Origin: Isoptericola sp042668085
Lineage (GTDB): Bacteria > Actinomycetota > Actinomycetes > Actinomycetales > Cellulomonadaceae
Assembly: GCF_042668085.1 (NCBI RefSeq)
Contig: NZ_JBHVBO010000020.1
Coordinates: 1 to 42,718 of the forward strand
Length of the DNA stretch: 42,718 nucleotides
Reading direction: 5' to 3'
This document shows positions 24,180 to 33,326 of the stretch, piece by piece (the first letter of the stretch is position 1; every line of letters begins with the position of its first letter). The notes under the pieces are model-generated. The model searched no databases. It was not told the DNA's origin and saw nothing but the letters and a program-made list of their open reading frames with translations. Position numbers and translations under genes: made by a program.

Positions 24180-26087
24180 ATGAACCCCCGCAGCATCCGC
24201 CAGGCCTGTGCCGTCGCCGGCACCGCCACGCTCGTCGGGCTGGTCCTCGTGGCGCCCGGCGCCGCGGCCGCACCGTCGCCCGACCCCGCCGCGGCGAAGG
24301 CGGCCGCCCAGCGCGCCCAGGCAGGCCTGTACACCGGTCACGTCGAGGTCGTCCGCGGCGAGGCCGCCGACCCCGAGGTGCTCACCGGCACCGTGTTCCA
24401 CGACAGGGACAAGGACTCCACCCAGGACCGGCGTGAGAAGGGCGTCGCCGGCGTCCAGGTGTCCAACGGCCGCGACGTCGTCACCACCGACGGCAAGGGC
24501 CGCTACTCGATCCCCGCGTACGAGGGCATGACCGTCTTCGTCACCCAGCCCGCGGGCTACCAGGTGCCGGTGGACGAGGACAAGGTCGCGCAGTTCAGCT
24601 ACAACCATCTGCCCGAGGGCTCGCCGGAGCTGAAGTACGGCGGCATCGAGCCGACCGGCCCGCTGCCGGAGGCCGTGAACTTCCCGCTCGCGAAGTCCAA
24701 GGCGACGGGCAAGGCGCAGCAGAGCTGCCCGATCGCCTCGGACACGCAGGCGTACAACATGAAGGAGATGGGCTACGCCCGGGACGGCGCCGTGGCGGAC
24801 CTCATGGACCGCGACGACTACGCGAGCTGCGGCATCCTGCTGCTCGGCGACAACGTGGGTGACGACCTGAGCCTCAACCCGGCGCTCCGGGACATCTACG
24901 CCGACGCGAACGGGCCCATCCGCCTGGCGCCCGGCAACCACGACATGGACTACGACGCGGCGGACGACACGCACGCCCTCGACACGTTCCGTCAGCAGTT
25001 CGGGCCGGGCTACTTCTCCTACGACGTCGGCCAGGCGCACGTCGTCGTCCTCGACAACGTCATCTACAACGGCGCCAAGGAGGGCGGCAAGAACGGCGGC
25101 TACAAGGAGGCGATCGACGACCAGCAGCTCGAGTGGCTGGAGAACGATCTCGCCGAGGTGCCGGCCAACAAGCTCGTCGTCGTCGCCGCGCACGCGCCGA
25201 TCGTCGACCACCGCATGGTCGTGACGGACAACGCCGCTGAGCTGTACGACGTGCTGGAGGGCCGCAACGCCGTCACGATCGGCGGCCACACGCACATGCT
25301 GGAGAACCTGCTCCCGGGCGACACCCGCGAGGAGTGGGTGAAGGGCGGCGTCCCGGAGCTCGAGCACACCCAGCTCGTCGCCGGCGCCGTGTCGGGCAAC
25401 TGGTACTCGGGCGGCCTCGACGAGCAGGGCCTGCCGTACGCGTTCATGACCGACGGCGCGCGCCCCGGCGTGCTCACGCTCGAGCTGGACGGCAACGAGT
25501 TCTCCGAGCGGTACACGATCCGCGGGGAGTCCGACGACCTGCAGCTCGCGCTCGGCGTGAACACGCCCCACTGGCGTGAGTGGGCGGCCAAGCAGCTCGA
25601 GTGGCGCGACGGCGGCAAGGTCGGCGCGGCGCCGGCCCTCGGCGACGAGCGTCTGGTGAGCGCCGACGACCTCGCGGGCGAGAGCTGGCTGACCGCCAAC
25701 TTCTACGCCGGCTCCTCGGACGCCCGCGTCGAGGTGTCGATCGACGGTGGCGCCGCGGTCGAGGCGGAGCACACGCAGCCCATGCAGGGAGAGGCGCTGG
25801 CGCAGGGGTGGGAGTACTCCGACACGTTCGCGGCCACGCGCAACCTGCTCACCAGCGGCGGGGTCACGCAGTCGAACGCGCACCTGTGGCGGCTGCCGCT
25901 CCCGGCGGACCTCGACGCGGGCACCCACACCGCCGAGGTCACCGCGACCGACCACCACGGCCGTGAGTTCACCGAGACGCTGCGGTTCACGGTGACGGAC
26001 GAGCGGGCCGCCGCGAAGGCGACCGTGCTGCGCGACGAGGTGCCGGGCAAGGTGCCCGCGGGCATCGGGGTGACGGCGAACGGCTGA
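24180..26087 (+). CDS. Exported three-domain calcineurin-like phosphoesterase
   Basis: 635 residues. Signal peptide (MNPRSIRQACAVAGTATLVG, cleavage near AAA-APS). N-terminal SdrD-B-like/MetallophosN domain (about residues 65-150; GTVFHDRDKDSTQDRREKGV, with Asp-rich possible calcium site). Catalytic metallophosphoesterase (about 180-400) with DTQ, GDNVGDD, GNHDMD, AAHAPI and GGHTH motifs. MetallophosC domain (about 425-600). This architecture is known in secreted bacterial phosphoesterases of uncertain substrate. GGAGGAAG lies just before the ATG at 24180; an upstream in-frame start at 24084 would precede a clear signal peptide and is rejected. Convergent with the M20 gene, 7 bp apart. Confidence 0.9.
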   Translation: MNPRSIRQACAVAGTATLVGLVLVAPGAAAAPSPDPAAAKAAAQRAQAGLYTGHVEVVRGEAADPEVLTGTVFHDRDKDSTQDRREKGVAGVQVSNGRDVVTTDGKGRYSIPAYEGMTVFVTQPAGYQVPVDEDKVAQFSYNHLPEGSPELKYGGIEPTGPLPEAVNFPLAKSKATGKAQQSCPIASDTQAYNMKEMGYARDGAVADLMDRDDYASCGILLLGDNVGDDLSLNPALRDIYADANGPIRLAPGNHDMDYDAADDTHALDTFRQQFGPGYFSYDVGQAHVVVLDNVIYNGAKEGGKNGGYKEAIDDQQLEWLENDLAEVPANKLVVVAAHAPIVDHRMVVTDNAAELYDVLEGRNAVTIGGHTHMLENLLPGDTREEWVKGGVPELEHTQLVAGAVSGNWYSGGLDEQGLPYAFMTDGARPGVLTLELDGNEFSERYTIRGESDDLQLALGVNTPHWREWAAKQLEWRDGGKVGAAPALGDERLVSADDLAGESWLTANFYAGSSDARVEVSIDGGAAVEAEHTQPMQGEALAQGWEYSDTFAATRNLLTSGGVTQSNAHLWRLPLPADLDAGTHTAEVTATDHHGREFTETLRFTVTDERAAAKATVLRDEVPGKVPAGIGVTANG

Positions 26088-26094
26088 CGCTGCG

Positions 26095-27459
26095 TCACTC
26101 GAAGTAGCGCGGCACGTCCAGCGGGCCGCCGTGCGCGACGAACTCGTCGTGCACGGCGGTCCGCAGCGCGTCGTCGGTGAGGTACTCCAGGGCCGTGAGG
26201 GCCAGGCCGACGGCGCCGTCGAGGGCGGCGGGCACGGCCGCCGGGCCGCCGGCGGCGTCGGCGAACTCGGCGGTGTGCAGCGCCACGTCGGGGGCCGACA
26301 CCTGGATCAGCGGGTGCATGCCGGGCAACCGGAACGACACGTTGCCGAAGTCGGTGGACGCCGCGAGCGTCTCGGAGACGACGCCGGGCGGCAGCGGGTC
26401 GCGGCCGCGCCGCCGCTGGGCGGCCACCCACCGCTCGGTGAGCGCCGCGTTCGTGCGCACGGGCAGGCTCGGCAGCGCGCCGTCGTCCCACGCGATCTCC
26501 ACGTCGGTGCCGGTCATGAGCGCCGCGCCGCGCGCGACGTCGTCGAGCCGCGCCGACAGGTCGCGCAGGGTGTCCGGGTACTTCGACCGGGCGTAGAGCC
26601 GCATGACGGCGCGCTCGGTGATGATGCTGGGCCGGGTGCCGCCCTCGACGACCGTCGCGTGCACGCGGTCCACCGGCGGCAGCTGCTGCCGCAGGAGTCC
26701 GATGCCCTGGTAGGCGAGGTTCGCGGCGTCCAGCGCGTTGCGCCCCATGAACGGCTGGGCCGACGCGTGCGCGGGGCGGCCCGTGAACGTCCAGGTGAGC
26801 AGCCGCCGACCCAGCCACACCTGCTCGGCGACGTCCTGCCCGTACGGGTGCACCATGATCGCCGCGTCTACGTCGTCGAACGCCCCGGCGCGGGCCAGCA
26901 CCTCCTTGCCGGAGTGCCCCTCCTCGGCGGGCGTGCCGAGCAGGACGACGCGGCCCGACGGCGCCGCGCTCGACGCCATCACCTCGCGCAGCGCCAGGAA
27001 CGCGCCCACCCCGGCGGCGGCGATGACGTTGTGCCCGCAGGCGTGGCCGATGACGGGCAGCGCGTCGTACTCCGCGCAGATCGCGATCGTCGGCCCGTCA
27101 CCATCGTCGTCGGCACGGCCCCGCAGCTCCGCCCGGAACGCCGTCGGCACGCCGTGCGCGCCGAGCTCGGCCGCGACGCCGTGCCGGGCCAGGACGTCCA
27201 CCAGGAGGGCGGCGCTGCGGTGCTCCTCGAACGCCGGCTCCGGGTCGCCGTGCAGGCGCTCGACGACCTCGCGCAGGTCCGGCTCGAGCGCCTCGGCCGC
27301 GCTCTCGACCGCGTCCGCCACGGCGGCGGGCAGCAGCGAGGGCGCGACGTCGGCCGGCGGGGTCGCCCGCCGGCGTTCCTCGCTCTCGTGGACCAGGTGG
27401 TCGAGGTAGGCGGTGCTCGGGCGGGCAGGCTGCGTGGCGTTCGCGTCGGGCACGGTCAT
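26095..27459 (-). CDS. M20D-family amidohydrolase (aminobenzoyl-glutamate hydrolase-like)
   Basis: 454 residues from the ATG at 27459. M20 metal-site motifs: AICAEYDALPVIGHACGHN (Asp and His ligands), LGTPAEEGHSGK (Glu pair), MVHPYG, and a dimerisation domain with RPAHASAQPFMGRNALDA. The family cleaves N-acyl or p-aminobenzoyl amino acids. The gene is divergent from an AbgT transporter, so p-aminobenzoyl-glutamate or a related dipeptide is the likely substrate. The nine-base-longer ATG at 27468 lies inside the -10 hexamer, so it is not used here. Only one subunit gene is present, unlike the AbgA-AbgB pair of E. coli. Confidence 0.88.
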   Translation of the reverse strand: MTVPDANATQPARPSTAYLDHLVHESEERRRATPPADVAPSLLPAAVADAVESAAEALEPDLREVVERLHGDPEPAFEEHRSAALLVDVLARHGVAAELGAHGVPTAFRAELRGRADDDGDGPTIAICAEYDALPVIGHACGHNVIAAAGVGAFLALREVMASSAAPSGRVVLLGTPAEEGHSGKEVLARAGAFDDVDAAIMVHPYGQDVAEQVWLGRRLLTWTFTGRPAHASAQPFMGRNALDAANLAYQGIGLLRQQLPPVDRVHATVVEGGTRPSIITERAVMRLYARSKYPDTLRDLSARLDDVARGAALMTGTDVEIAWDDGALPSLPVRTNAALTERWVAAQRRRGRDPLPPGVVSETLAASTDFGNVSFRLPGMHPLIQVSAPDVALHTAEFADAAGGPAAVPAALDGAVGLALTALEYLTDDALRTAVHDEFVAHGGPLDVPRYFE

Positions 27460-27466
27460 GTCAGGC

Positions 27467-27472
27467 ATCGTA
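27467..27472 (-). promoter_or_regulatory. -10 hexamer TACGAT that decides the start of the M20D gene
   Basis: TACGAT is followed by 7 nt and the ATG at 27459. The upstream ATG (27468) shares its first two bases with the hexamer, so the transcript should begin downstream of it. Confidence 0.55.
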
Positions 27473-27612
27473 GGGAAGCCGGGCCGGCGGCCATGAGGAA
27501 TCGTGCGAATCTCATGATGCGGACGAACCCGCCGATCTCTCGCCGTGGGTGCCCCGGGCCACTACGTTCGGGCGGACACGCCCGCGGCGGCGGGCCGACC
27601 CGGGGAGACCGC

Positions 27613-29172
27613 GTGACCAGCACCCTCGACACCCGATCCCGCACCGACCGGTTCCTGGCCGTGGTCGAACGGGTCGGCAACAAGCTGCCCGAGCCGTTCA
27701 CGCTGTTCCTCGTCCTGTTCGGCGTCATCGCGCTGGCGTCCACGGGCATGGCCCTCGCCGGCGTGACTGTGCAGATGCCCGGCAGCGACGAGGTGGTCGA
27801 GGTCAAGGGACTGTTCACGGCCGAGGGGATGACCTGGCTCACCGAGAACCTCGGCGAGAACTTCCTCGGCTTCCCGCCACTGGTCACCGTGCTGCCGATC
27901 CTCATGGCCGTCGGCGTGGCGGAGAAGTCGGGGCTGCTCGGCGCGGCCGTGCGCTACGCGTTCGGCTCCGCGCCGCGGTGGGCGCTCGCGTACGCCGTCG
28001 GCTTCGTCGGCGTGATGGGCAGCATCATGTCCGACACCGCGTTCATCATCATCCCGCCGCTGGCGGCGATGGTCTTCCGCGCCGCCGGGCGGCACCCGGT
28101 CGCGGGCCTGCTCGGCGGGTTCGCCGCGGCCGGCGCGGGCTACTCCACGAACATCCTCGTCACCAGCCTCGACGCCCTCTTCGCGGGCATCACCAGCTCG
28201 GTCGCGCAGATCCTGCCGGACCCGGGCTCGCCCGTGAACCCGTTGTCGAACTGGTTCTTCAACGCCGTGTCGTCGATCGCGCTCGCCCTGCTCGCGGGCT
28301 TCCTCATCGACAGGGTGCTCGAGCCGCGCATCCGGCGGCAGGGTGTGCCCCTGGACCAGGTCGCCGACGACGACGACCCGCTCGCCGACACCTCCGCGGC
28401 CACGACGGCGGACGAGCGGCGCGGGCTGCGGAACGCGCTCCTCGTCGCGCTGGGCGTCGCCGCGGTGATGGTGGCGGCCGTGCTCGTGCCGGCGTCGCCG
28501 TGGCGCAACGAGGACGGCGGGTTCCTGCCCGAGTCGCCGCTGCTCAGCTCGATCGTCTTCATCGTCTTCACGATGTTCCTCGTGCCGGCGATCGTCTACG
28601 GCCGCGCGGTCGGGACGGTGCGACGCATCGAGGACGTGCCGATCATGTTCGGCCAGGCGCTGAAGGACATGATCGGGTTCGTCGTGCTGGCGTTCGTGCT
28701 CGGCCAGTTCATCGCGCTGTTCAACTGGTCCGGCGTCGGGCAGTGGATCGCGGTGTCCGGGGCCTCCGCGCTCGAGTCGATCGGCCTCACCGGCTACGGC
28801 GCGATCCTGGGCTTCCTCGTCGTCGCCTCGCTGCTCAACCTGTTCATCATCTCGGGCTCGGCGCTGTGGACGCTCATGGCCGCCGTCTTCGTGCCGATGT
28901 TCGCCCTCATCGGGTACGAGCCCGCGTTCGTGCAGGCCGCGTTCCGCGTGGGCGACTCCGCGACGCAGATCATCACGCCGCTCAACCCGTACATGATCGT
29001 GCTGCTCGCCTACCTGCGCCGGTGGGAGCCGAGCGCCGGGCTCGGCACCGTGATGGCGCGGCTGCTGCCGTTCACCGTCTGCTTCTGGCTGGTGTGGGCC
29101 GCCATCCTCACGGTGTTCTTCTTCCTCGACCTGCCCGTGGGCCCCGGCAACGGGATCTTCCTGGACGGCTGA
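27613..29172 (+). CDS. abgT: AbgT-family transporter
   Basis: 519 residues with about 12 membrane or re-entrant spans. Family segments include RVGNKLPEPFTLFLVLFGVI, GVAEKSGLLGAAVRYAF, MGSIMSDTAFIIIPPLAAMV, GGFAAAGAGYSTNILVTSLD and QIITPLNPYMIVLLAYLRRW. AbgT members import p-aminobenzoyl-glutamate or export antimetabolites such as sulfonamides. The divergent M20D amidase supports uptake plus hydrolysis, feeding folate precursor or glutamate pools. GTG start with GGGGAGA 5 nt upstream. The longer open frame through the M20D gene is a mirror artefact. The gene symbol is by family and not by demonstrated function. Confidence 0.92.
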   Translation: MTSTLDTRSRTDRFLAVVERVGNKLPEPFTLFLVLFGVIALASTGMALAGVTVQMPGSDEVVEVKGLFTAEGMTWLTENLGENFLGFPPLVTVLPILMAVGVAEKSGLLGAAVRYAFGSAPRWALAYAVGFVGVMGSIMSDTAFIIIPPLAAMVFRAAGRHPVAGLLGGFAAAGAGYSTNILVTSLDALFAGITSSVAQILPDPGSPVNPLSNWFFNAVSSIALALLAGFLIDRVLEPRIRRQGVPLDQVADDDDPLADTSAATTADERRGLRNALLVALGVAAVMVAAVLVPASPWRNEDGGFLPESPLLSSIVFIVFTMFLVPAIVYGRAVGTVRRIEDVPIMFGQALKDMIGFVVLAFVLGQFIALFNWSGVGQWIAVSGASALESIGLTGYGAILGFLVVASLLNLFIISGSALWTLMAAVFVPMFALIGYEPAFVQAAFRVGDSATQIITPLNPYMIVLLAYLRRWEPSAGLGTVMARLLPFTVCFWLVWAAILTVFFFLDLPVGPGNGIFLDG

Positions 29173-29253
29173 CGGGGCGTCCGGAACGGTTGCGCGAAGC
29201 CACGGCCCGGGTGACGGTGACAGCGTCAACCCGAGTCCGGACAGGAGCCGACG

Positions 29254-30531
29254 ATGTCTCAGACCGGAAGGTCAGCCCGCCGTACCCTCGCCGCCGTCCT
29301 GGCGGCGGCCACCGCCACCCTGGGGGTGTCGGCCGCCGTGCCGACGACGGTGTCGTCCGCGCCGTCGCCGGCGTCGTCGGCGGAGGCGTCAGGCACCGGC
29401 ACGACGGCGGGCCACGGGCGGGCCGTCGACCAGGTGGTGACGTGGGGCGCCAGCGCCGACCTCGTCGAGGGCACCCTCGAGGACCAGACCGTGCGCAACC
29501 TGGTGCACACCAGCATCGGCGGGCGGAACGTGCGGATCGAGCTGTCCAACGCGTTCGGCACCGCGCCCGTCACGTTCGACTCCGTGGCCGTCGGCCTGCA
29601 GGACTCCGGCGCGGAGGTCGTGGCGGGCAGCAACCACGAGGTCACGTTCGGCGGGAGCACGTCGGTCACCGTGCCGCCCGGCGCCCAGGTGCTCAGCGAC
29701 CCCGTGGACTGGGAGGCGCCCGCCGACGCGACGCTCGCGGTGAGCGTCCACGCCGCGGGGGAGCAGTCGTCGGTGACCGGGCACAACCTGGCCATGCAGA
29801 CGAACCACGTGGCCGACGGCGACCACGCCGCCGACGAGAGCGGCGGGGCGTTCACCACCACCCAGGAGCACTGGTCCTGGGTCAGCGGGGTCGTGGTGGA
29901 CGCGCGCGAACGCGTGGACACGCTCGCCCTGCTCGGCGACTCGATCACGGACGGGCACAGCTCGACCGTCGGCGCGAACCACCGGTGGCCGGACCGCCTC
30001 GCCGACCGTCTCGCCGCCGCCCCGGGGCCCGACCGGTTCGGGGTGATGAACCAGGGGATCTCCGGCAACCGCGTGCTCGTGGACAGCATGGGGGTCAGCG
30101 CGCAGGCCCGGTTCGACCGCGACGTGCTCGCCAAGCCCGACGTCGAGACCGTCGTCGTGCTCGAGGGCATCAACGACATCGGCAACGGCGACGCGACGTC
30201 CGCCGCGCCCCTGATCGCCGCCTACCGGCAGCTCATCGCCCGGGCCCACGCGGCGGACGTCTGCGTTGTCGGCGCCACCCTCACCCCGTTCGAGGGCGCC
30301 TTCTACTACGACGAGGCGAAGGAGCAGGTGCGCCAGGACGTCAACGAGTGGATCCGCACCAGCGGCGAGTACGACGCCGTCGTGGACTTCGACGCCGTCG
30401 TCCGCGACCCCGACCGCCCCGGCTCGCTGCTGCCCGCGTACAACCCTGGCGACAACCTGCACCCCAACGACGCCGGCTACCAGGCGATGGCCGACGCCGT
30501 CGACCTCCGTTCCCTCGACTGCGACCGCTGA
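29254..30531 (+). CDS. Exported SGNH/GDSL-type esterase
   Basis: 425 residues. Signal peptide with GRSARRTLAAVLAAATATLG. An N-terminal beta domain (about residues 60-210) precedes the SGNH hydrolase domain: block I LLGDSITDGHSS (nucleophile Ser), block II with Gly near NQGISGNR, block III EGINDIGNG and block V DNLHPNDAGY (catalytic Asp and His). All four SGNH residues are visible. Relatives act on carbohydrate esters or lipids; substrate unknown. AGGAG lies upstream of the ATG. Convergent with the GHL10-like gene, only 6 bp apart. Confidence 0.9.
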   Translation: MSQTGRSARRTLAAVLAAATATLGVSAAVPTTVSSAPSPASSAEASGTGTTAGHGRAVDQVVTWGASADLVEGTLEDQTVRNLVHTSIGGRNVRIELSNAFGTAPVTFDSVAVGLQDSGAEVVAGSNHEVTFGGSTSVTVPPGAQVLSDPVDWEAPADATLAVSVHAAGEQSSVTGHNLAMQTNHVADGDHAADESGGAFTTTQEHWSWVSGVVVDARERVDTLALLGDSITDGHSSTVGANHRWPDRLADRLAAAPGPDRFGVMNQGISGNRVLVDSMGVSAQARFDRDVLAKPDVETVVVLEGINDIGNGDATSAAPLIAAYRQLIARAHAADVCVVGATLTPFEGAFYYDEAKEQVRQDVNEWIRTSGEYDAVVDFDAVVRDPDRPGSLLPAYNPGDNLHPNDAGYQAMADAVDLRSLDCDR

Positions 30532-30537
30532 GCGCCG

Positions 30538-32160
30538 TCAGACGGACCGCGTGCGGCTGGGTCGCGACTCGTTCCACAGGCGGTCGAGGGCGGTGACGGC
30601 GTACGTGTAGCGCTCGCCGGGGATCGCCGTCGTGTCCGTGAAGCCCTGCAGCACCTGCCCGTCGGAGCGGACCGTGCCGAGCAGCTGCGTGGCGTCGTCC
30701 ACGTCCACCCGCCGACCGGACGAGCGGTAGACCGCGAACGACGTCGCGCGGCGGCGGTGCGGGGACGCGTCGACCCAGCGCAGCGCCACGCCGTCGTCGC
30801 AGGGCTGGGCGTGCGTGAGCACCGGCTGCTGCACGCGCGTACCCGGCAGGTGCGGCATCGTCGGCACCAGCGCGGGGTGCGCGTAGTGGTCCGCCCGCAC
30901 GCGTGACATGGAGCCCTGCGGGTCCTGCGGCACGTGCTTCGCGGAGAACCAGACGTTGCCGTGCACGGGCGTGCCCTGCTCGGTGACCTTCGCGCAGAAC
31001 GTGAGATGGTTGCTCAGCTCCGCCGGGTCGGTGAAGACCCCCGACGTGACCTTGTAGAGGGCCTCCCCGATGTACAGGTGGGTGCCCGACTGCGCGGCCA
31101 CGTCGGCCCACCACGGCACGAGCTTCGCGTAGTCCGCGACGGCGAGCCCGAGCTGCCAGTAGATCTGCGGGTTGATGTAGTCGAGCCAGCCCTCGAGCAC
31201 CCACTTGCGGGTGTCGGCGAACTGCAGGTCGTAGCTCTGCGAGCCGCCGGTCTCCGATCCCCGCGGGTCGGTCGACGCGTTGCGCCAGATGCCGAACGGG
31301 CTGATGCCGAACTTGACCCACGGCTTGAGCTGCTTGATCCGCTCGGAGATCGTCTGCACGAACGTGTCGACGTTGTGCCGCCGCCAGTCCTCGATCGTCG
31401 CGAAGCCCGCGCCGTGCTCGGCGTACGTGGCGGCGTCGGGCAGGGTCTGGCCGGCCACGGGGTAGGGGTAGAAGTAGTCGTCGAAGTGCACGCCGTCGAC
31501 GTCGTAGTGCTCCACGCTGTGCAGGATCGCCGCGTAGATGTGCTCGCGGGCCTCCGGCAGTCCCGGGTCGAAGTAGAGCTTGCCGCCGTACGGCCACACC
31601 CAGTCGGGGTGCTGCCGGGCCGGGTGCTCGGGCACGAGCTGCGCGGGGTCCGTCTGCATGGACACGCGGTACGGGTTGTACCAGGTGTGCAGCTCGAGGT
31701 TGCGGGCGTGCGTCTCTGCCACGACGAAGGCGAGCGGGTCGAAGCCCGGGTCGCCGCCCTGCGCGCCGGTGAGGTACTGCGACCAGGGCTCGTACGGGCT
31801 GGGCCAGAAGGCGTCCGCCGTCGGGCGGACCTGCACGAAGACGGCGTTGAGGTTCATGTCGGCCGCGACGTCGAGCCAGCGGACGTACTCGGCCCGCAGC
31901 TCGTCCGCGCTCAGGCCGGTGCGCGACGGCCAGTCGATGTTGACGACCGACGAGATCCACATCGCGCGCAGCTCGCGCTTGCGGGCCGTGGTGCCGGTGG
32001 ACGTGTCGTCCGAGCCCGACGTCGTCGCGGCGGCGGGCGTCATCGAGCCGATCGTCACGGACAGCGCCGAGCCGGCGACCCCCGCCGTCGCGAGGGAGAG
32101 GAAGCCGCGGCGTCCGAGTGCCGGGTCGTTGGTTCGGTCGGTCGGAACGGGGTGCGTCAT
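30538..32160 (-). CDS. Tat-exported glycosyl-hydrolase-like 10 protein (DUF187/YngK type)
   Basis: 540 residues. Tat signal LGRRGFLSLATAG (Arg17-Arg18). GHL10 TIM-barrel (about residues 60-370): RELRAMWISSVVNIDWPS, NAVFVQVRPTADAFWPSPYE, WYNPYRV, VDGVHFDDYFYPYP and PWVKFGISPFGIWRN. A C-terminal fibronectin-III-like module (about 440-535) follows. YngK-type enzymes are linked to cell-wall glycans, and some relatives cleave denuded peptidoglycan glycan strands. The ATG at 32160 has GGAGG 6 nt upstream; a longer frame to 32289 is rejected. Divergent from the M23 peptidase gene. Confidence 0.9.
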   Translation of the reverse strand: MTHPVPTDRTNDPALGRRGFLSLATAGVAGSALSVTIGSMTPAAATTSGSDDTSTGTTARKRELRAMWISSVVNIDWPSRTGLSADELRAEYVRWLDVAADMNLNAVFVQVRPTADAFWPSPYEPWSQYLTGAQGGDPGFDPLAFVVAETHARNLELHTWYNPYRVSMQTDPAQLVPEHPARQHPDWVWPYGGKLYFDPGLPEAREHIYAAILHSVEHYDVDGVHFDDYFYPYPVAGQTLPDAATYAEHGAGFATIEDWRRHNVDTFVQTISERIKQLKPWVKFGISPFGIWRNASTDPRGSETGGSQSYDLQFADTRKWVLEGWLDYINPQIYWQLGLAVADYAKLVPWWADVAAQSGTHLYIGEALYKVTSGVFTDPAELSNHLTFCAKVTEQGTPVHGNVWFSAKHVPQDPQGSMSRVRADHYAHPALVPTMPHLPGTRVQQPVLTHAQPCDDGVALRWVDASPHRRRATSFAVYRSSGRRVDVDDATQLLGTVRSDGQVLQGFTDTTAIPGERYTYAVTALDRLWNESRPSRTRSV

Positions 32161-32197
32161 TGCAGACCTCCGGTGGTCAGGCGGTGGGTAAGGGAAT

Positions 32198-32221
32198 TTC
32201 ACGCTCACTGGTACCTGTGAA
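32198..32221. promoter_or_regulatory. Dyad TTCAC-N14-GTGAA in the GHL10/M23 divergent region
   Basis: TTCAC (32198-32202) and GTGAA (32217-32221) lie in the only relatively AT-rich patch of the 167-bp region between the two cell-wall hydrolase genes. It may be an operator or shared promoter; no clear -10/-35 pair is seen. Confidence 0.35.
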
Positions 32222-32327
32222 GACGAGTGTCGTGGATGCGGCCCCGCGCGCGCCACCCCGCGGCCTGTGCTTACCGTGCGGTCGGGCAACGAGGCCCCGG
32301 ACCTTCCGACGCGGAGAGGGCACCACC

Positions 32328-33299
32328 ATGCGCACCGTGCGACGCATCATCACGACCGGAATCACCATGGGGATCGCCACGGCCGTGGCGTTCACGACCG
32401 GGATCGTCGGGGCGGGGGCGGCGTCGGCCGCGGTCCGCCCGCTCCCGGACAAGAGCTACGGGCTCTCGTCGTACTACGGCCCGCGCTGCATGCCGATCCG
32501 AGGCGCGTCGACGTACCACCTGGGCCAGGACATGAGCGCCAAGAGGGGCACGCGGATCAGGGCGGTCGCGCCGGGCACCGTGGTCGCGGCCGGCGCGACG
32601 CCGGGCTTCGGCCAGGTCGTCGTGATCCGCACCCACGCGACCGAGGGCAAGGTCTACGCGGTCTACGGCCACGTCATCGACGGCAACCGGTACGTGAAGT
32701 ACGGCAAGAAGGTGAAGCGCGGGCAGCACATCGCCGACGTCGGCAGCTCGGGCACGTCCACCGCCCCGCACCTGCACCTGGAGATCTGGAAGAACGCGTA
32801 CAAAGGTTCCGGGAGCACCGCGGACCCGCTGTCGTGGATGAAGAGCCACGGCGCCGACCTCCGCGCCGGCGCCGCGTGGGCCAACGCGAGGGTCGTGCCG
32901 TCGTCATGCACGTACTTCACGACGACGCGGGTCAACCTCCGCTCCGGCCCCGGCACGAACTACCCCGTGCGCGCGACCGTCGGCGTGAACCTCAGGCTCA
33001 CCGCCAAGCCGGGCGCCGGCTCCGGGGTCTGGCGCAAGGTGAACCGCAACGGCACCGTCGGCTGGATGCACGCGAACTACGTCTCGCCGTCCACGACGTC
33101 GCTCGGCACCCGGTACGTGCAGGTGAACGGGCTGCGGCTGCGGGCGCAGCCCAGCACGTCGTCGGCCGTCAAGGCGACCCTCGCCAAGGGCGCCGCGGTG
33201 GCCAAGATCCACGAGCCGAAGAACGGTTGGGTGAAGGTCAAGGCCGGGAGCAAGTACGGCTACGTGGCGGCGAAGTACCTCCGCAAGTCCCGTCCCTGA
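32328..33299 (+). CDS. Exported M23 peptidase with two SH3-like domains
   Basis: 323 residues. Signal peptide MRTVRRIITTGITMGIATAV, cleavage near ASA-AVR. The M23 (LytM-type) domain has zinc motifs HLGQD (His64, Asp68) and HLHLE (His148, His150). Two C-terminal bacterial SH3 domains follow (RVNLRSGPGTNYPVRATVGV and LRLRAQPSTSSAVKATLAKG starts). It should cut peptide cross-links of peptidoglycan, with SH3 domains binding the wall. A GPRCMPIRG segment before the His may help shape the active site. Convergent with the SDR gene, 27 bp apart. Confidence 0.92.
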   Translation: MRTVRRIITTGITMGIATAVAFTTGIVGAGAASAAVRPLPDKSYGLSSYYGPRCMPIRGASTYHLGQDMSAKRGTRIRAVAPGTVVAAGATPGFGQVVVIRTHATEGKVYAVYGHVIDGNRYVKYGKKVKRGQHIADVGSSGTSTAPHLHLEIWKNAYKGSGSTADPLSWMKSHGADLRAGAAWANARVVPSSCTYFTTTRVNLRSGPGTNYPVRATVGVNLRLTAKPGAGSGVWRKVNRNGTVGWMHANYVSPSTTSLGTRYVQVNGLRLRAQPSTSSAVKATLAKGAAVAKIHEPKNGWVKVKAGSKYGYVAAKYLRKSRP

Positions 33300-33326
33300 C
33301 GGACCCCGCCGCCGTCCCCGCCGTCG

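Noticed and set aside
32161..32327. c-di-AMP (ydaO-type) riboswitch before the M23 peptidase
   Set aside because: Such riboswitches precede actinobacterial wall hydrolases, but I cannot find the conserved core here and the region is short.
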